Shown in pieces: positions 13,694 through 23,479 of a stretch of DNA of 29,363 bases. Source of the DNA: Gnetum montanum. Taxonomy: Eukaryota; Streptophyta; Gnetopsida; Gnetales; Gnetaceae. Under the pieces are notes generated by a model. The model was not told the DNA's origin. It ran no database searches and worked only from the letters and a program-made list of their open reading frames with translations. The first letter of the stretch is position 1. Each line of letters starts with the position of its first letter. The position numbers and the translations under genes were made by a program. The stretch spans positions 92,525 to 121,887 of the forward strand of contig MNCI01023467.1 in assembly GCA_015680685.1 (NCBI GenBank), written 5' to 3'.

Positions 13694-16169
13694 ACCAGCA
13701 AGAGAGATTACAACTTAATGTGAAATTCAACCGATTTCACAATGGATAAAAAAAAGAAGAGTGGACATTGTAAAGCTTCAGTCAAGAAAGTTAAGTTCAT
13801 CAAAAAGTTACGAAAGATATGGTAATGATAACTTTTGATAACAGTGGTGAACCTATGCAAAGACCCATAAAATTAAGAAGATCTACATCAAGCAAACAAA
13901 AATCTAAAGTTGCATCTATAAATTGAGTTTGAAAAGGCATGTATCATATGAAACAATGCTTCGAAACAATCATAAATTAAAAGTGTTGTGAAAACCATAA
14001 TTATGTTGAGAGGAAGTCAAACACAATCAAAGCCAAAGAAGAAGACAATTAGTCAAGGAAAGTAATTAAAGAACAACTAAAGTACTAATTTAGATATGTA
14101 AGAATCAAAAAATACAACATGAAATCAGCAGCAATAATTTGCACTATTTTCCTATTTGATGAGGCACACATCAAGAAAGGAGTCATAATCATTCAAGTTG
14201 CAAGAAGGAGAACTTGTTACATTAGAGCATCAAGATAGAAGAATTTCTCAATTAGTAGTTTCTTTCTAAAAATAACAAGTTGGTACCTCATGTAGAAACA
14301 CCTTTCCGGATTCCCTTGTTTTGCCCTACATGTGTGTTTTGTAGGTTTTAGGCTTGAAGAAGATGTCTTGGAAGGCTAAGAGACATCTTGGAGAAGATGT
14401 CTCTTGAAACCTGAAGGCATCTTGGGCAAGATGCCTTATCATAAGAGGATACGTTTCCCCAAACCTAGAGATGTCTTGGGCAAGACATCTTACCATAAGA
14501 GAAAACATCTTGGACCAGGAGAAGACATCTTTAAGAAACAAAGGACATCTTCCCTGAGAGCTAGGTTGACATAAAAGATGTCTTGCTAAGGTTAAAGAGG
14601 ATCAGTATAGTCAAGGAAACTTCCAAAAACACCCATCTCAATTCGGAAAATAGTTGAAACAAGATGGAAAAGGATGAAAATAACTAGGGAGAAGATGAAA
14701 AGACTTGGGAAACATTGGAAGAATCTCAGGTTGAGTTGAGGAAAGGTTTCTAGGTTTCTTTTCTTCTAATTGTTTATAAATATTAATGTAATTCACCATT
14801 GTTGGTATCGGGATCATGAGCAAGAGAAAGACAGAGCGCTTGGGGGAGGAGAGCTTGCACAAGGAAATTGAGTGAGAGGCAAGGGAGAGAACTTGAGAGA
14901 GGTTGAGAGAATCTCTAATAAGTTTCTTGTCTTGAGCTTTAGCTCCATGGTGAGTAATTGAGGAGTGAGAGGGGACATGTGTGGCCTCCAAGATCCTTAG
15001 GAGAGTTATGAGTTGATCTTGGCTCCTTATCTTTGTTGTATTTTCTTTGCATTTTGAGAGTTTTCTTAATATAAGGGAGATTTTCTCTAGTTCATTATGT
15101 TATTCATGTTTTCTAAGCTAGATTTGCTTAGAAGTTTGGGAAATGGGTTCTTTTGGGGTCTATTGAGGTAGCACCCCCTATTTCAATACCACATGTTGAA
15201 GTGACTTTGATGAGAAGTATAATAAAAGGTGACCAAATTTAGATTAATCATTAAGATGAGAATGGGATTTGAAGAAAACTTATCTCAAGGTTTCAATAAG
15301 TGATCTCAGAACTCCAAGTCATGAGTACCAAGAGATAAGTCCTAATCACAATCTTATTTCAGACCAAATTTGGCATGCATTCCAAGAAAAAGCTTTATTT
15401 AAAAATCTATGACAAAAAAAAAATGACAAAGGAAGAATTTCAACTTTAAGAATATAAAGAGTAACAACATTGATTCACATGTTTAATAAGGAAAGAACAA
15501 AATATGAGACAAGAGAATTATCCCATCTTATGTTTAAAATGAAAAGAAGATGATATAATGATGTCCTAAGACATCAAAAGTGAAATGTGAAATGATGTAA
15601 TCATACATGAATAAGAACCCTTCCATCCAAGTGATGGCTCAATCTTGGCTTCGAAAGGATCTGAGAAGGTCCCCATGATGAATTTGGAGACATGTATCAA
15701 GGTTGCGTAGATCCTTATGAGTGTTGTGTAACAAGAATTAAAAACTTCTGCAAAGGGAGTTCATTCATATACATTACTTAGAACTCACTTTGCACATATT
15801 ATTGGCTAAAATTTCAAGGTAAATTTTAAATATCAAGAAGTCATCATAATAATCTATTCTAAACTTTGTAAGGTTGAATTCTAAGACAAAGAAAAGCACA
15901 ATTAGATATTATGAATGAAAGCTTTAGATGAAGAAAATAATTCTATTAAGAAGAAAGGAGAGAAAATGAAACCATGACTAGTGAATAAAGACAAAGAAGA
16001 ATAACTGATGAAGTCCTTAAGCAAAAAAGATTAAGTTTTATGTTCCCAAATTCATGTGTAAACAAGAGAAAGGAAACTTACTGTTTGAAGATAGAAGGAA
16101 ACTTTATGACCACTCATGAATTTGTAAACATGAAAGATTAAGTTAAGAAACCAATGCTTGAAGGAGAAT
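13694..16169 (+). mobile_element. Internal region of copia-like, apparently non-autonomous element
   Basis: The segment between the primer site and a polypurine tract is A-rich on the plus strand, and I recognise no gag, protease, integrase or reverse transcriptase. It includes a palindrome cluster (14358-14590), a TATAAATATT at 14772 and a purine-rich GAGAG-type stretch at 14820-14980. This could be a non-autonomous (LARD-like) element or one carrying a further nested LTR. The tract GAAGGAGAA just before 16170 is the classic copia polypurine-tract form. Short open frames here look fortuitous. Confidence 0.5.
14358..14590. repeat. Cluster of palindromes built on AGATGTCTT / AAGACATCT
   Basis: Three near-perfect dyads: GAGACATCTT-GGAG-AAGATGTCTC (14380-14403), an 11-bp-arm palindrome around CTTGGGCAAG (14414-14437), and AGATGTCTTG-GG-CAAGACATCT (14469-14490). 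Single copies of the arm occur near 14361, 14505, 14524, 14545 and 14575. The second and third dyads share the downstream sequence CTTAYCATAAGAG, giving a 54-bp period. Each could fold into a hairpin or bind a dimeric factor. Confidence 0.85.
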
Positions 16170-16596
16170 GTTAGAGTATACTTCTAAGTCAAGGTACAAT
16201 CATTGGTTTTTAGACTTAATATAGCAGCAATTACAAATGATCATGATGGTTTAGTAAAGAGTTCCAACTCCTTACGAAGGATAAAAGAACACAAGTTCAC
16301 ACTTTGTAATATATGTGATGTGAAACAATGATGGAATAATAAGAATAATGGTAAAACAACATGGATAAATAAGGAATAATAATAGAATAATAGCCATAAC
16401 AATGTTTGTAATACATAAGCATTTATGAACAACAACAATTCATAAAGTTACGAAAGTGTGAACAGGAGTATACAATAGTAAAGGAAGATGTTATGAACTT
16501 AGGAGTTATAATAAGAACCAAAAGGTTATCAAGTGATTTGTAAGAGAAAAAAGTGAAGATAGATCCAGTTTTCTAAATAGGACAAGAAAATCCAAG
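16170..16596 (+). mobile_element. 3' LTR of copia-like element, first part
   Basis: TGTTAGAGTATAC directly follows the purine tract GAAGGAGAA, the standard copia 3' LTR junction. The LTR is interrupted at 16597 by gypsy copy B and probably resumes at 27598. No protein is encoded. The TGTTAG start pairs with the TTAACA end at 28468 as short inverted termini (CTAACA expected). Confidence 0.65.
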
Positions 16597-17446
16597 TGAT
16601 GAGTCATGTTTTGACATGCTCCAATATTGGATACTTGATATTGAAGCCACGACATTGGATACCCAATGTTGGAGCCCAGGACATGATGTCGGATATCCGA
16701 TATTGCAGGGTATACGCTAGCCTATAAATATAGCGCCTGGGCTCACGATTTTGAGATAGTTTTTCATAGTTTTGAATAGAGTAGGGAAGCTCTTACAATT
16801 CATTTTCTCCAAAGTTAGAATATTTTCTGAGTGCCCATAGTAGGAGTCTAAGTGTGTACAGATCTTTGTTCGAACACTGATGTACCTAAGCGTAGCAGTG
16901 TGATAGGAATAAAAGCGAACCCTTTTGATAATCCTTGCAGCACTAAGAATAGATTAAGGTTTTCTTTAATGCACTTTACTTTAATGCATTTAAATTAAGC
17001 AATTAATCTCCAATTGTTAATGAACACAAGCACGACCACTTTGAGCATACATATAATGTTTGTTAACCCAGTAATGTTTAACATTTGGTAGTCCAGTAGT
17101 GCTATATGTGTTTAGGATGTGTCTAGGAAAGTGGGATGGGTACTTGTGTTAGGCTAGCTAGGCAGTGAACGAATTAGATCTTAAATTACTCTACCTTTCA
17201 TTCTTGTTGTAGGCAACTAAACTTATAAAACATAAAATAAGAAAAATCATGTACCTTAATTACACTTAAACCATACCCTTGAGCTTCACAAGTGTAGTTG
17301 GGAAGACAACAAATGTTCTTAATGCCCATTTTACTTAGAGGAACTAGTGCACTGGAGAATTATAGGTCCACAAAATTCACCTGGATCGCACATAAACACC
17401 TTAGTGATTCGTATGGTTGGGCGTAGGGTTACCTCAATGCTCATCA
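16597..17446 (+). mobile_element. 5' LTR of gypsy copy B
   Basis: Starts TGATGAGTCATG and ends TGCTCATCA, giving perfect 7-bp inverted termini. U3 has palindromes CCAATATTGG (16621-16630), ACATTGG-ATAC-CCAATGT (16652-16669) and CGGATATCCG (16690-16699). The TATAAATA box is at 16723-16730. The primer-binding site follows the LTR end within two bases. Confidence 0.9.
16723..16730 (+). promoter_or_regulatory. TATA box of gypsy 5' LTR
   Basis: TATAAATA, preceded by GATATT (16699-16704) with exactly 18 nt between. The same box and spacing occur in the 3' LTR (26872-26879) and, with GATATC, in the LTRs at 98-105, 18428-18435 and 29213-29220. Confidence 0.75.
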
Positions 17447-17447
17447 T

Positions 17448-17465
17448 TGGTGTTGTTGCTAGGGA
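17448..17465 (+). other. Primer-binding site, tRNA-Asp type (decayed)
   Basis: TGGTGTTGTTGCTAGGGA lies just inside the 5' LTR. Plant Athila/Tat elements have TGGCGCCGTTGCCGGGGA, complementary to the 3' end of tRNA-Asp. The five differences are all transitions, as expected from loss of methylated cytosines. Confidence 0.8.
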
Positions 17466-17706
17466 CCTTTTGATTGTTTCGTGCACTATCTAGGATTTAG
17501 TGGAAATCATTCAAAATCATTGGAACAAACCTTAGATTCATATCATATTTTACAATTACTACAATAAAAATTTAAAAGCACACTGTGTTTTTATCATCTC
17601 ACTAAAAATGTCTTCTTCTCACAGGAGTGCTTCTCTGCCCAAGTCTAATGGCGATCATTAGCTGATGCCTTAGCAATATTGAGTGGTATATGCTCATCTT
17701 GATGAG

Positions 17707-18578
17707 TGATGAGTGGCGAGGTACCCCTACACTCAACCATATGAATACGAGCATTTTCACGCGTGATCCAGTCAAACTCCACAGACGAACTAGTTGTGGC
17801 ACCTAGATAGTTAGCCTTAGGTTGCAGTTCGCTGTCTTCCAACCTAGACTAGTATTATCTTTTTCACGTATGGTTTAGTCCAGAGTGAGGTGTATGATGT
17901 GGTTCCTAATCTAATGCTACTCCTGAAGGCAATGGAAATAAGATTAACTAAGCTAGGAGGAAAGGGTAAGAGAATCTAAACTAGCCTAAGTGCGATGAGC
18001 ATTCGTTCCTTGATTATCCGTACACATCTTGGACTTCGTGCATGACTACCACTAGGATTACCAAGCGCAGATCCTAGGTACGCTACTGGGTTACCAAGTA
18101 GTCACACTTAAATGCTCGTAATCAAGTCGTACTCATTTCGCATTTTAACATGAGTTTAAGGGTGAAAGAGACTAATTAGGAAAGCAATAAATAACAATTA
18201 AATAAATAAATAAATAAAGTGAATGCTGCAATGATGAAGTAATCTCGATCTTTATTTCCGGTCATGTGTGTGTCCAAGTACGTCACACTCGAATAAAGGA
18301 TGTCGTACAATTACATTCACCACACTGCGGACATACACTGGAAAATATTCTAACTCTGGAGGGATAAAACTGCCAGAGTCTAGCCACAATCTAACATAAA
18401 ACTGAGAAACAAGGGAGAGCTGCCTCTTATTTATAGATTTGGCGGCGCAACGCGATATCGCGAGAAAAGACACGATATCACGTACGATACATTGCGTACG
18501 CGATATCGCAGCCCATGTGATATCACGGCTATGATATCACGGTAGTGATATCATAGCCAACAAATTCATGACTCATCA
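17707..18578 (-). mobile_element. Solo gypsy LTR in reverse orientation, with target duplication
   Basis: On the minus strand it begins TGATGAGTCATG at 18578 and ends CCACTCATCA at 17707, 872 bp. It is flanked on both sides by ATGAG (17702-17706 and 18579-18583), a perfect 5-bp target-site duplication. No internal element sequence is present, so this is a solo LTR left by LTR-LTR recombination. It has six GATATC boxes (18454, 18474, 18502, 18519, 18533, 18547) and a reverse TATAAATA at 18428-18435. It splits the gag leader of copy B. Confidence 0.92.
18196..18219. repeat. (AAAT)n microsatellite in solo LTR
   Basis: Several uninterrupted AAAT/AATA units. It may be a polymorphic marker; no function is implied. 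Confidence 0.8.
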
Positions 18579-18583
18579 ATGAG

Positions 18584-20060
18584 TATGTACCTAATTTCAC
18601 CTTCATCCTACATTAAGATGAACAATTACGATGGTGTGACATGGAGGGCAACATCGTGTTGCTGCTTGACCGATCTATTTCTGCAATGCTCTAACAAATG
18701 CTTATACAATGGGATATCTAGAAACTTCATGTTGAGTATGTTGTGCAAGACAATGATGTCAAGGATTATCATCCCACTAAGGCACAACATCTTAGGGATT
18801 ACCAATTAGAACAACACTATGACTTTGTGAAGGGAAAAGGATTTAATGATTCCCCATTCCTACTATACCAAAAAGATGGTGGGGAACCCTTCTTTGGGGA
18901 TTTCCCATTTAGTGAAACTCCTCTCTTTAACTTTGGTGAAGGAGGTCAAAACCAAAACATGTAGTCCACTATTCACAATGCTGGTTCTAGTAAGGATGGA
19001 TCCAATAACAAAGAAGGATCCAAAGAGCAAGCCAAGGCAAGGATGCCGACAAGAAACAAGATTGTGATCATGGTCATGATCACCAAAGAGGTGGTAGCAA
19101 GCACTATGATGACACTAGTCCTCCTTCCTCTTCACCTTCATCATCATCATCTTCTTCTTCTAGCTTTGATCATAATCGTAGGAAGCGAGATCATGATAGA
19201 GGTGACCAAAATGGCTGATGGGACCAAAATGATCGAAGGAACCATCGAGCAAGGGAAGATCAAGGACACGAACATTTAGGAGAGGTACATTGCCATGAAA
19301 AAGGGGGTAGTAGAGGGCATTGTAGGCACCATAATCATGATCTCAATGAGCCTTTTCTTGCTATCCGAAGTATGCTCAATATCACAAAGGTAGTACAAAT
19401 TCCAAAAAGGCACGTGAAGGATAGTCGGATCAAAAGGCTAGACATGAACAATATTTTTTGGTTCAAAGGGGGATATAACTTTGATCCATAGATTTATCTC
19501 CAAGCTTTTCAACATGCATGTGCCTTACAAAAAATAGAGAATGAGTGGCAAAAACTTAAGTTGTTCCCAAGGACACTCATTAAAGAAGCAAAGAACTGGT
19601 ACCAGTCCTTAGAGCCAAAATCTATCATATGATGGAGTACCATGCTTGAATTGTTTAATGATAAATATCAAACATACTCTAGAGTGTCCAACTTGAGAAG
19701 GCAAATCCAAGGATAGAAATAATGAACACATGAACCCTTGGATGTCGTCATCAACCAATACTATTCCTTAATGCACAAATGTCCTAGCCATGGTTATTCT
19801 CAACTGGATCAACTTTGTCACATTGTAGATGGGCTTCGATCAGAAACAAGGAGAACCCTTGGTGTCTATGCCCAAGGGTGACTATCAACATTAAGTGCCC
19901 ATCAGATACAAAGACTGATCAAGTAGGTAGCTAAAGAGGAGGGTGAATTAAGAGAAAAAGAAAGTGCAGAAGAATATAACCACAATCCTTCCATTCGTAA
20001 GAGGGAGGTTTGATTTTGTGATAGTGAGGAAGAATCTGCACTTGATGAGGTGGTGAATAG
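18584..20060 (+). pseudogene. Gypsy gag remnant (copy B)
   Basis: The Gag reading starts before the solo LTR (possible ATG at 17608) and resumes after it. The frame at 18743-18964 reads YQLEQHYDFVKGKGFNDSPF. Then, one frame over, comes an Asp/His-rich segment and a run of nine serines followed by the basic NRRKRD (19125-19190). The capsid-type core lies at about 19455-19960: WFKGGYNFDP, FQHACALQKIENEWQKLKLF, KEAKNWYQSL and ELFNDKYQTYSR, matching the retrotransposon gag family. Several stops interrupt it. I found no zinc knuckle. Confidence 0.8.
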
Positions 20061-21004
20061 GAAAATATTATGACTCCAAAAATTTCAATTTGAAATTATG
20101 ACCAAGGTTGATCAATTACAAGGACTCCATGGATATTGGATTTCAAGTTGTCCTAAAAATTTTTGAAGAGTCCAAAGAACAAGGTAATGATTGTGAGCAT
20201 AGGAGGTGCAAGGAAGTTGAATGTGCCTATCAAAAAGGTAAGGGCTAGATTACTGCAATAGAAGAAGTTACAGAAAGTCAATTAGATGATAATGATGGAT
20301 GTGACATCTACTAGTATGAACATCCTAAGGGATGTTGCCCCATAGTGTCACATTTACAAGAGTCTGGGGTGTATGCTTTGAATTCATAACTAACACAAAG
20401 GAAAACATCTAGAATATTACCTTATCCTCAAGGTAATTTTAGGTAGTTCCACCAACAACAACAATATTATCCAAGTAGAACTCCATCGCAATCATATGAG
20501 TAGTATCAATAGTTATAGCAATCACAATCATGGGCACTGGTACCACCAAGGCAGCAATACCCTTACAGACAACCTGATTTATGTGGGTACAACGTTCAAC
20601 AACCCTTATCTCCACATGACTCCTTTAGTCACATTTCTACTTTTCAATCTAACTACCACCCTTCTAATTATTATCAAACTCATTCTCCACATGAAAGAAG
20701 GGATGCCACCTTTTATCCTTATCCCTCTCCTATCCATGCACATGTTCCTCCTCCAACTGCATAGCTACCACCTACTCCACCTATACAGAGTGAACTACCA
20801 ACTCAACCACAATAATGCAATGCGAGTAGGGCTATTAATCTACAATCACTTCATCAATTGAGTGGGTCGAATACTCAATCAAAGAAACGATCTTTCTTTC
20901 AACTCCATAGTCCACCTAAGCCCTCAAATACACCTATAGTTGACAACCTTGTCCCTCCATCTTCCTCTGTATGAAATTCCTTTGAGTCCCCTTCAAATCA
21001 AACA
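20061..21004 (+). pseudogene. Gag C-terminal / Gag-Pol linker remnant (copy B)
   Basis: In one frame, with stops, the segment is rich in Gln, Pro, Tyr and Ser (for example QQYPYRQPDLCGYN, PYPSPIHAHVPPP) between about 20400 and 20980, a low-complexity linker between Gag and protease. Copy A resumes similarity here, at 509. Longer open frames in other phases are shadows. Confidence 0.55.
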
Positions 21005-21496
21005 TTGCCTAGGATCCATATTGTGATACTTACTTACACTGTATCTGATTGGATCCATGCTGGAAGCCTTCCCAGGAAATTAGCCAATCCTAGAAGTCCT
21101 TTCATTTATTTGCAGATTGTTGGGAATGAACCATGCAAAGCTCTTCTTGACTCAGGTTCTGGTGTCAATTTAATTTCTCATGAGATGTACGCTGCATGGA
21201 ACCTACCTTCTCTCAAGGAGAGCAATATCAAATTAGAATTGGTAGACTAGTCCATCACTGTTCCATTGGGACTGGTGGAAGACATTATGACCACTATCTG
21301 TGGATGTTCTTATCCTACTAATTTCTTAGTGATGAAGGTGGAGAACTACAAAGGGGATTTTCCAATCATCATGGAAAGGACATGTCTTAGCATCATTGAT
21401 GCAAGAATGGACATTAGAGATCTTTCCCTGAAAATATCCAAAGAAAATGCATTTGGAAAGATTCAAGAAGAAGCAAGTTCCATGCATCACATATAG
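21005..21496 (+). pseudogene. Gypsy aspartic protease remnant (copy B)
   Basis: The segment reads FIYLQIVGNEPCKALLDSGS GVNLISHEMY in sequence, with the active-site DSG at about 21150-21158. A TAG at 21248-21250 (expected Gln) stops the frame. It then continues SITVPLGLVEDIMTTICGCSYPTN and the FPIIMER block, the counterpart of PIILGR. The active-site triad looks intact, but the frame is closed twice. Confidence 0.8.
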
Positions 21497-21643
21497 CGAT
21501 ACAGGATGCAAGTGTGTGCAGAAACTCTAGGCTGTGAAACAAGCATCTATCTTTGTATGCAAGAAGTGTGCACCTACGTAGCAACCATAAAATAGGAGGG
21601 CACCCAGTGGCTAATTGCTAATTCTAAGAGTAGCACACTTTGC

Positions 21644-22700
21644 ATGGAATTGACCAAGAGCCTGACATGCACATATGTTGCAGACGTGAATGAACTAGAG
21701 CAAGTTCATCACCAACTCCTTAATGATGCAAATGATGATACTTATTGGGGAGAGTTGGTGATTCTTGAAACTCTCAAGCAAGAGCCCCTTGAACTAAAAA
21801 CACTACCAGTCAAAATGGAATATGTGTTTTTAAAAAATGGGAAGTTGATCATAATCAATGCAAATCTTGCTCCAAAGAAGAAAAATATGTTGTTGAATGT
21901 GGTTGAAAAATGGTTAGTAGCTTTTGCTTAGTCATATCTTGAATTCATAGGGATTGATCCTAGGATATGCCAACATTGTATCTACACTAATCCGGCCATG
22001 AAGCCAAAGAGACAACCACAGAGGCAATTGAACTCCAAACTGAAGCAAGTCATCAAAGAGGAAATTGAACAACTCCTCAAGGTTGGGTTCATTTATCCCA
22101 TTGTAGATAGTGAGTGGGTTAGTCCACTCATGATTGTGCTAAAGAAAGGAGACAAGTGACGGGTCTGCATTGATTTTTAGCTACTGAATATGACAACATT
22201 CAAGGATGATTTTCCATTTTCATTTGTTGAGTAGGTGTTAGACACAATATCTAGGCATTGCTTCTATAGTTTTCTAGATGGATATAATGGCTATAACCAA
22301 ATTCAAATTGCACCAAAGGACCAAGTGAAGACAACATTCACGAGTCCTTAGGGGACTTTTGCATATCGTAAGATGCCATTTGATCTATGCAATGCTCCTA
22401 CTACATTCCAACGCTTGGTTTTGAGCATTTTTCAATAGCAAATCGGAAGTGGTGTGGAAGTCTTCATGGATGACTTCTCTACTTATGGAGCTACATTTGA
22501 GTAAGCCTTGGACCACCTTGAGAAAGTGCTAAAATGATGTGTTAAAACCAACTTGTGGCTCAATTGGTAAAAAAGTCATCCAATACTTCAGGAAGGCATT
22601 GTATTGGGGCACAAAATATCACAAGTAGGAATTGAGGTAGACCTTGAGAAAATAAGGGTCATCCAGGGAATAACCCACTAACTAGAAACTATCAAAAATG
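21644..22700 (+). pseudogene. Gypsy reverse transcriptase remnant (copy B)
   Basis: The first part (21644-21931) is the segment leading into RT and ends at a TAG at 21929 shared with copy A. RT blocks follow in order: EEIEQLLKVGFIYPI near 22057, WVSPLMIVLKKGDK near 22117, FLDGYNGYNQIQIAPK near 22274, KMPFDLCNAPTTFQRL near 22371, and the catalytic VFMDDF with both Asp near 22463. Then come EGIVLGHKIS and a GIEVDLEK block. At least eight stops interrupt it. It is better preserved than copy A. Confidence 0.9.
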
Positions 22701-22781
22701 TTCAATTATTCCTTAGACATACTAGCTACTACTGGTGATTCATAAAGAATTTCTCTAAGATCGTAAGGTCGTTGGTGAAGA

Positions 22782-22903
22782 TAACAAAGAAAGATGCTCC
22801 ATTTTTCTAGATTGTAGAATGTGAAAAAGCATTCCAACAACNCTAACAAAGAAAGATGCTCCATTTTTCTAGATTATAGAATGTGAAAAAGCATTCCAAC
22901 AAC
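22782..22903. repeat. 60-bp direct duplication around an ambiguous base
   Basis: 22782-22841 and 22844-22903 are the same 60 bases with one difference (ATTGTAG / ATTATAG), separated by an N at 22842 and a C. The corresponding part of copy A has a single copy. This is probably an assembly artefact at a gap or a very recent duplication, and it breaks the RT-RNase H junction. Confidence 0.9.
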
Positions 22904-22904
22904 T

Positions 22905-23330
22905 AAAAGAGAAACTTGTGAAAATTCCAATCCTACAAGCACCTAACTAGTCCAGACCATTTCATGTCATGATGGATGCATCAAATTATGCCTTGGGAGT
23001 TGTGCTTATGCAGATGGATGACAAAAAACATCCATACTACATCCATTGTGCTAGCCAAAGCATTGTGGATGCACAACTGAACTACATCACTATAGAAAAG
23101 GAATTGATGATAGTCATGTTTTCTCTAGAGAAGTTTAGGCACTATGTGCTTGGATACAAGGTGTTTGCACACATGGACCATAGTGCTATCTACTTCCTAA
23201 TGAACAAGCCAATGATGAGCCCTCATGTCATACGATGGCTAGTGATCTTGTATGAATTCGATCTTACAATGATAGATCAAAAGGGCATTCTAAATGTGGT
23301 CACTGATCACTTGTCTTAGTTATGATGGGA
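22905..23330 (+). pseudogene. Gypsy RNase H remnant (copy B)
   Basis: The open segment 22969-23319 reads MMDASNYALGVVLMQMDDKK, YYIHCASQSI, NYITIEKELMIVMFSLEKFR and LVILYEFDLTMIDQKG, an almost complete RNase H domain of the RT_RNaseH type. TAG at 22948 replaces the Trp before SRPF. It ends at a TAG after VVTDHLS. It degrades the RNA strand during reverse transcription in active elements. Confidence 0.88.
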
Positions 23331-23479
23331 TGACAAAGAGGAAGAAAACCCACTATCTGATATGTTTCCTAATGAACTCCTCTTTGTTGGGGCTATAACT
23401 AAACAATTTTCCAATGAGCCTAAATGGTATGTTGGCATTCTTACCTATCTTCTCACCCAAGAGATGTCATAAGGGTTGG

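Noticed and set aside
14638-14991. 117-codon minus-strand frame
   Set aside because: Antisense to a purine-rich leader-like segment, with no recognisable domain and no splice or promoter support.
19043-19279. Open frame with Leu/His/Met-rich translation
   Set aside because: A shadow of the gag frame, which here reads an Asp/His-rich segment, nine serines and a basic block.
20496-20861. 121-codon open frame
   Set aside because: Out of phase with the Gln/Pro/Tyr-rich gag linker; membrane-like composition is a by-product of frame shift.
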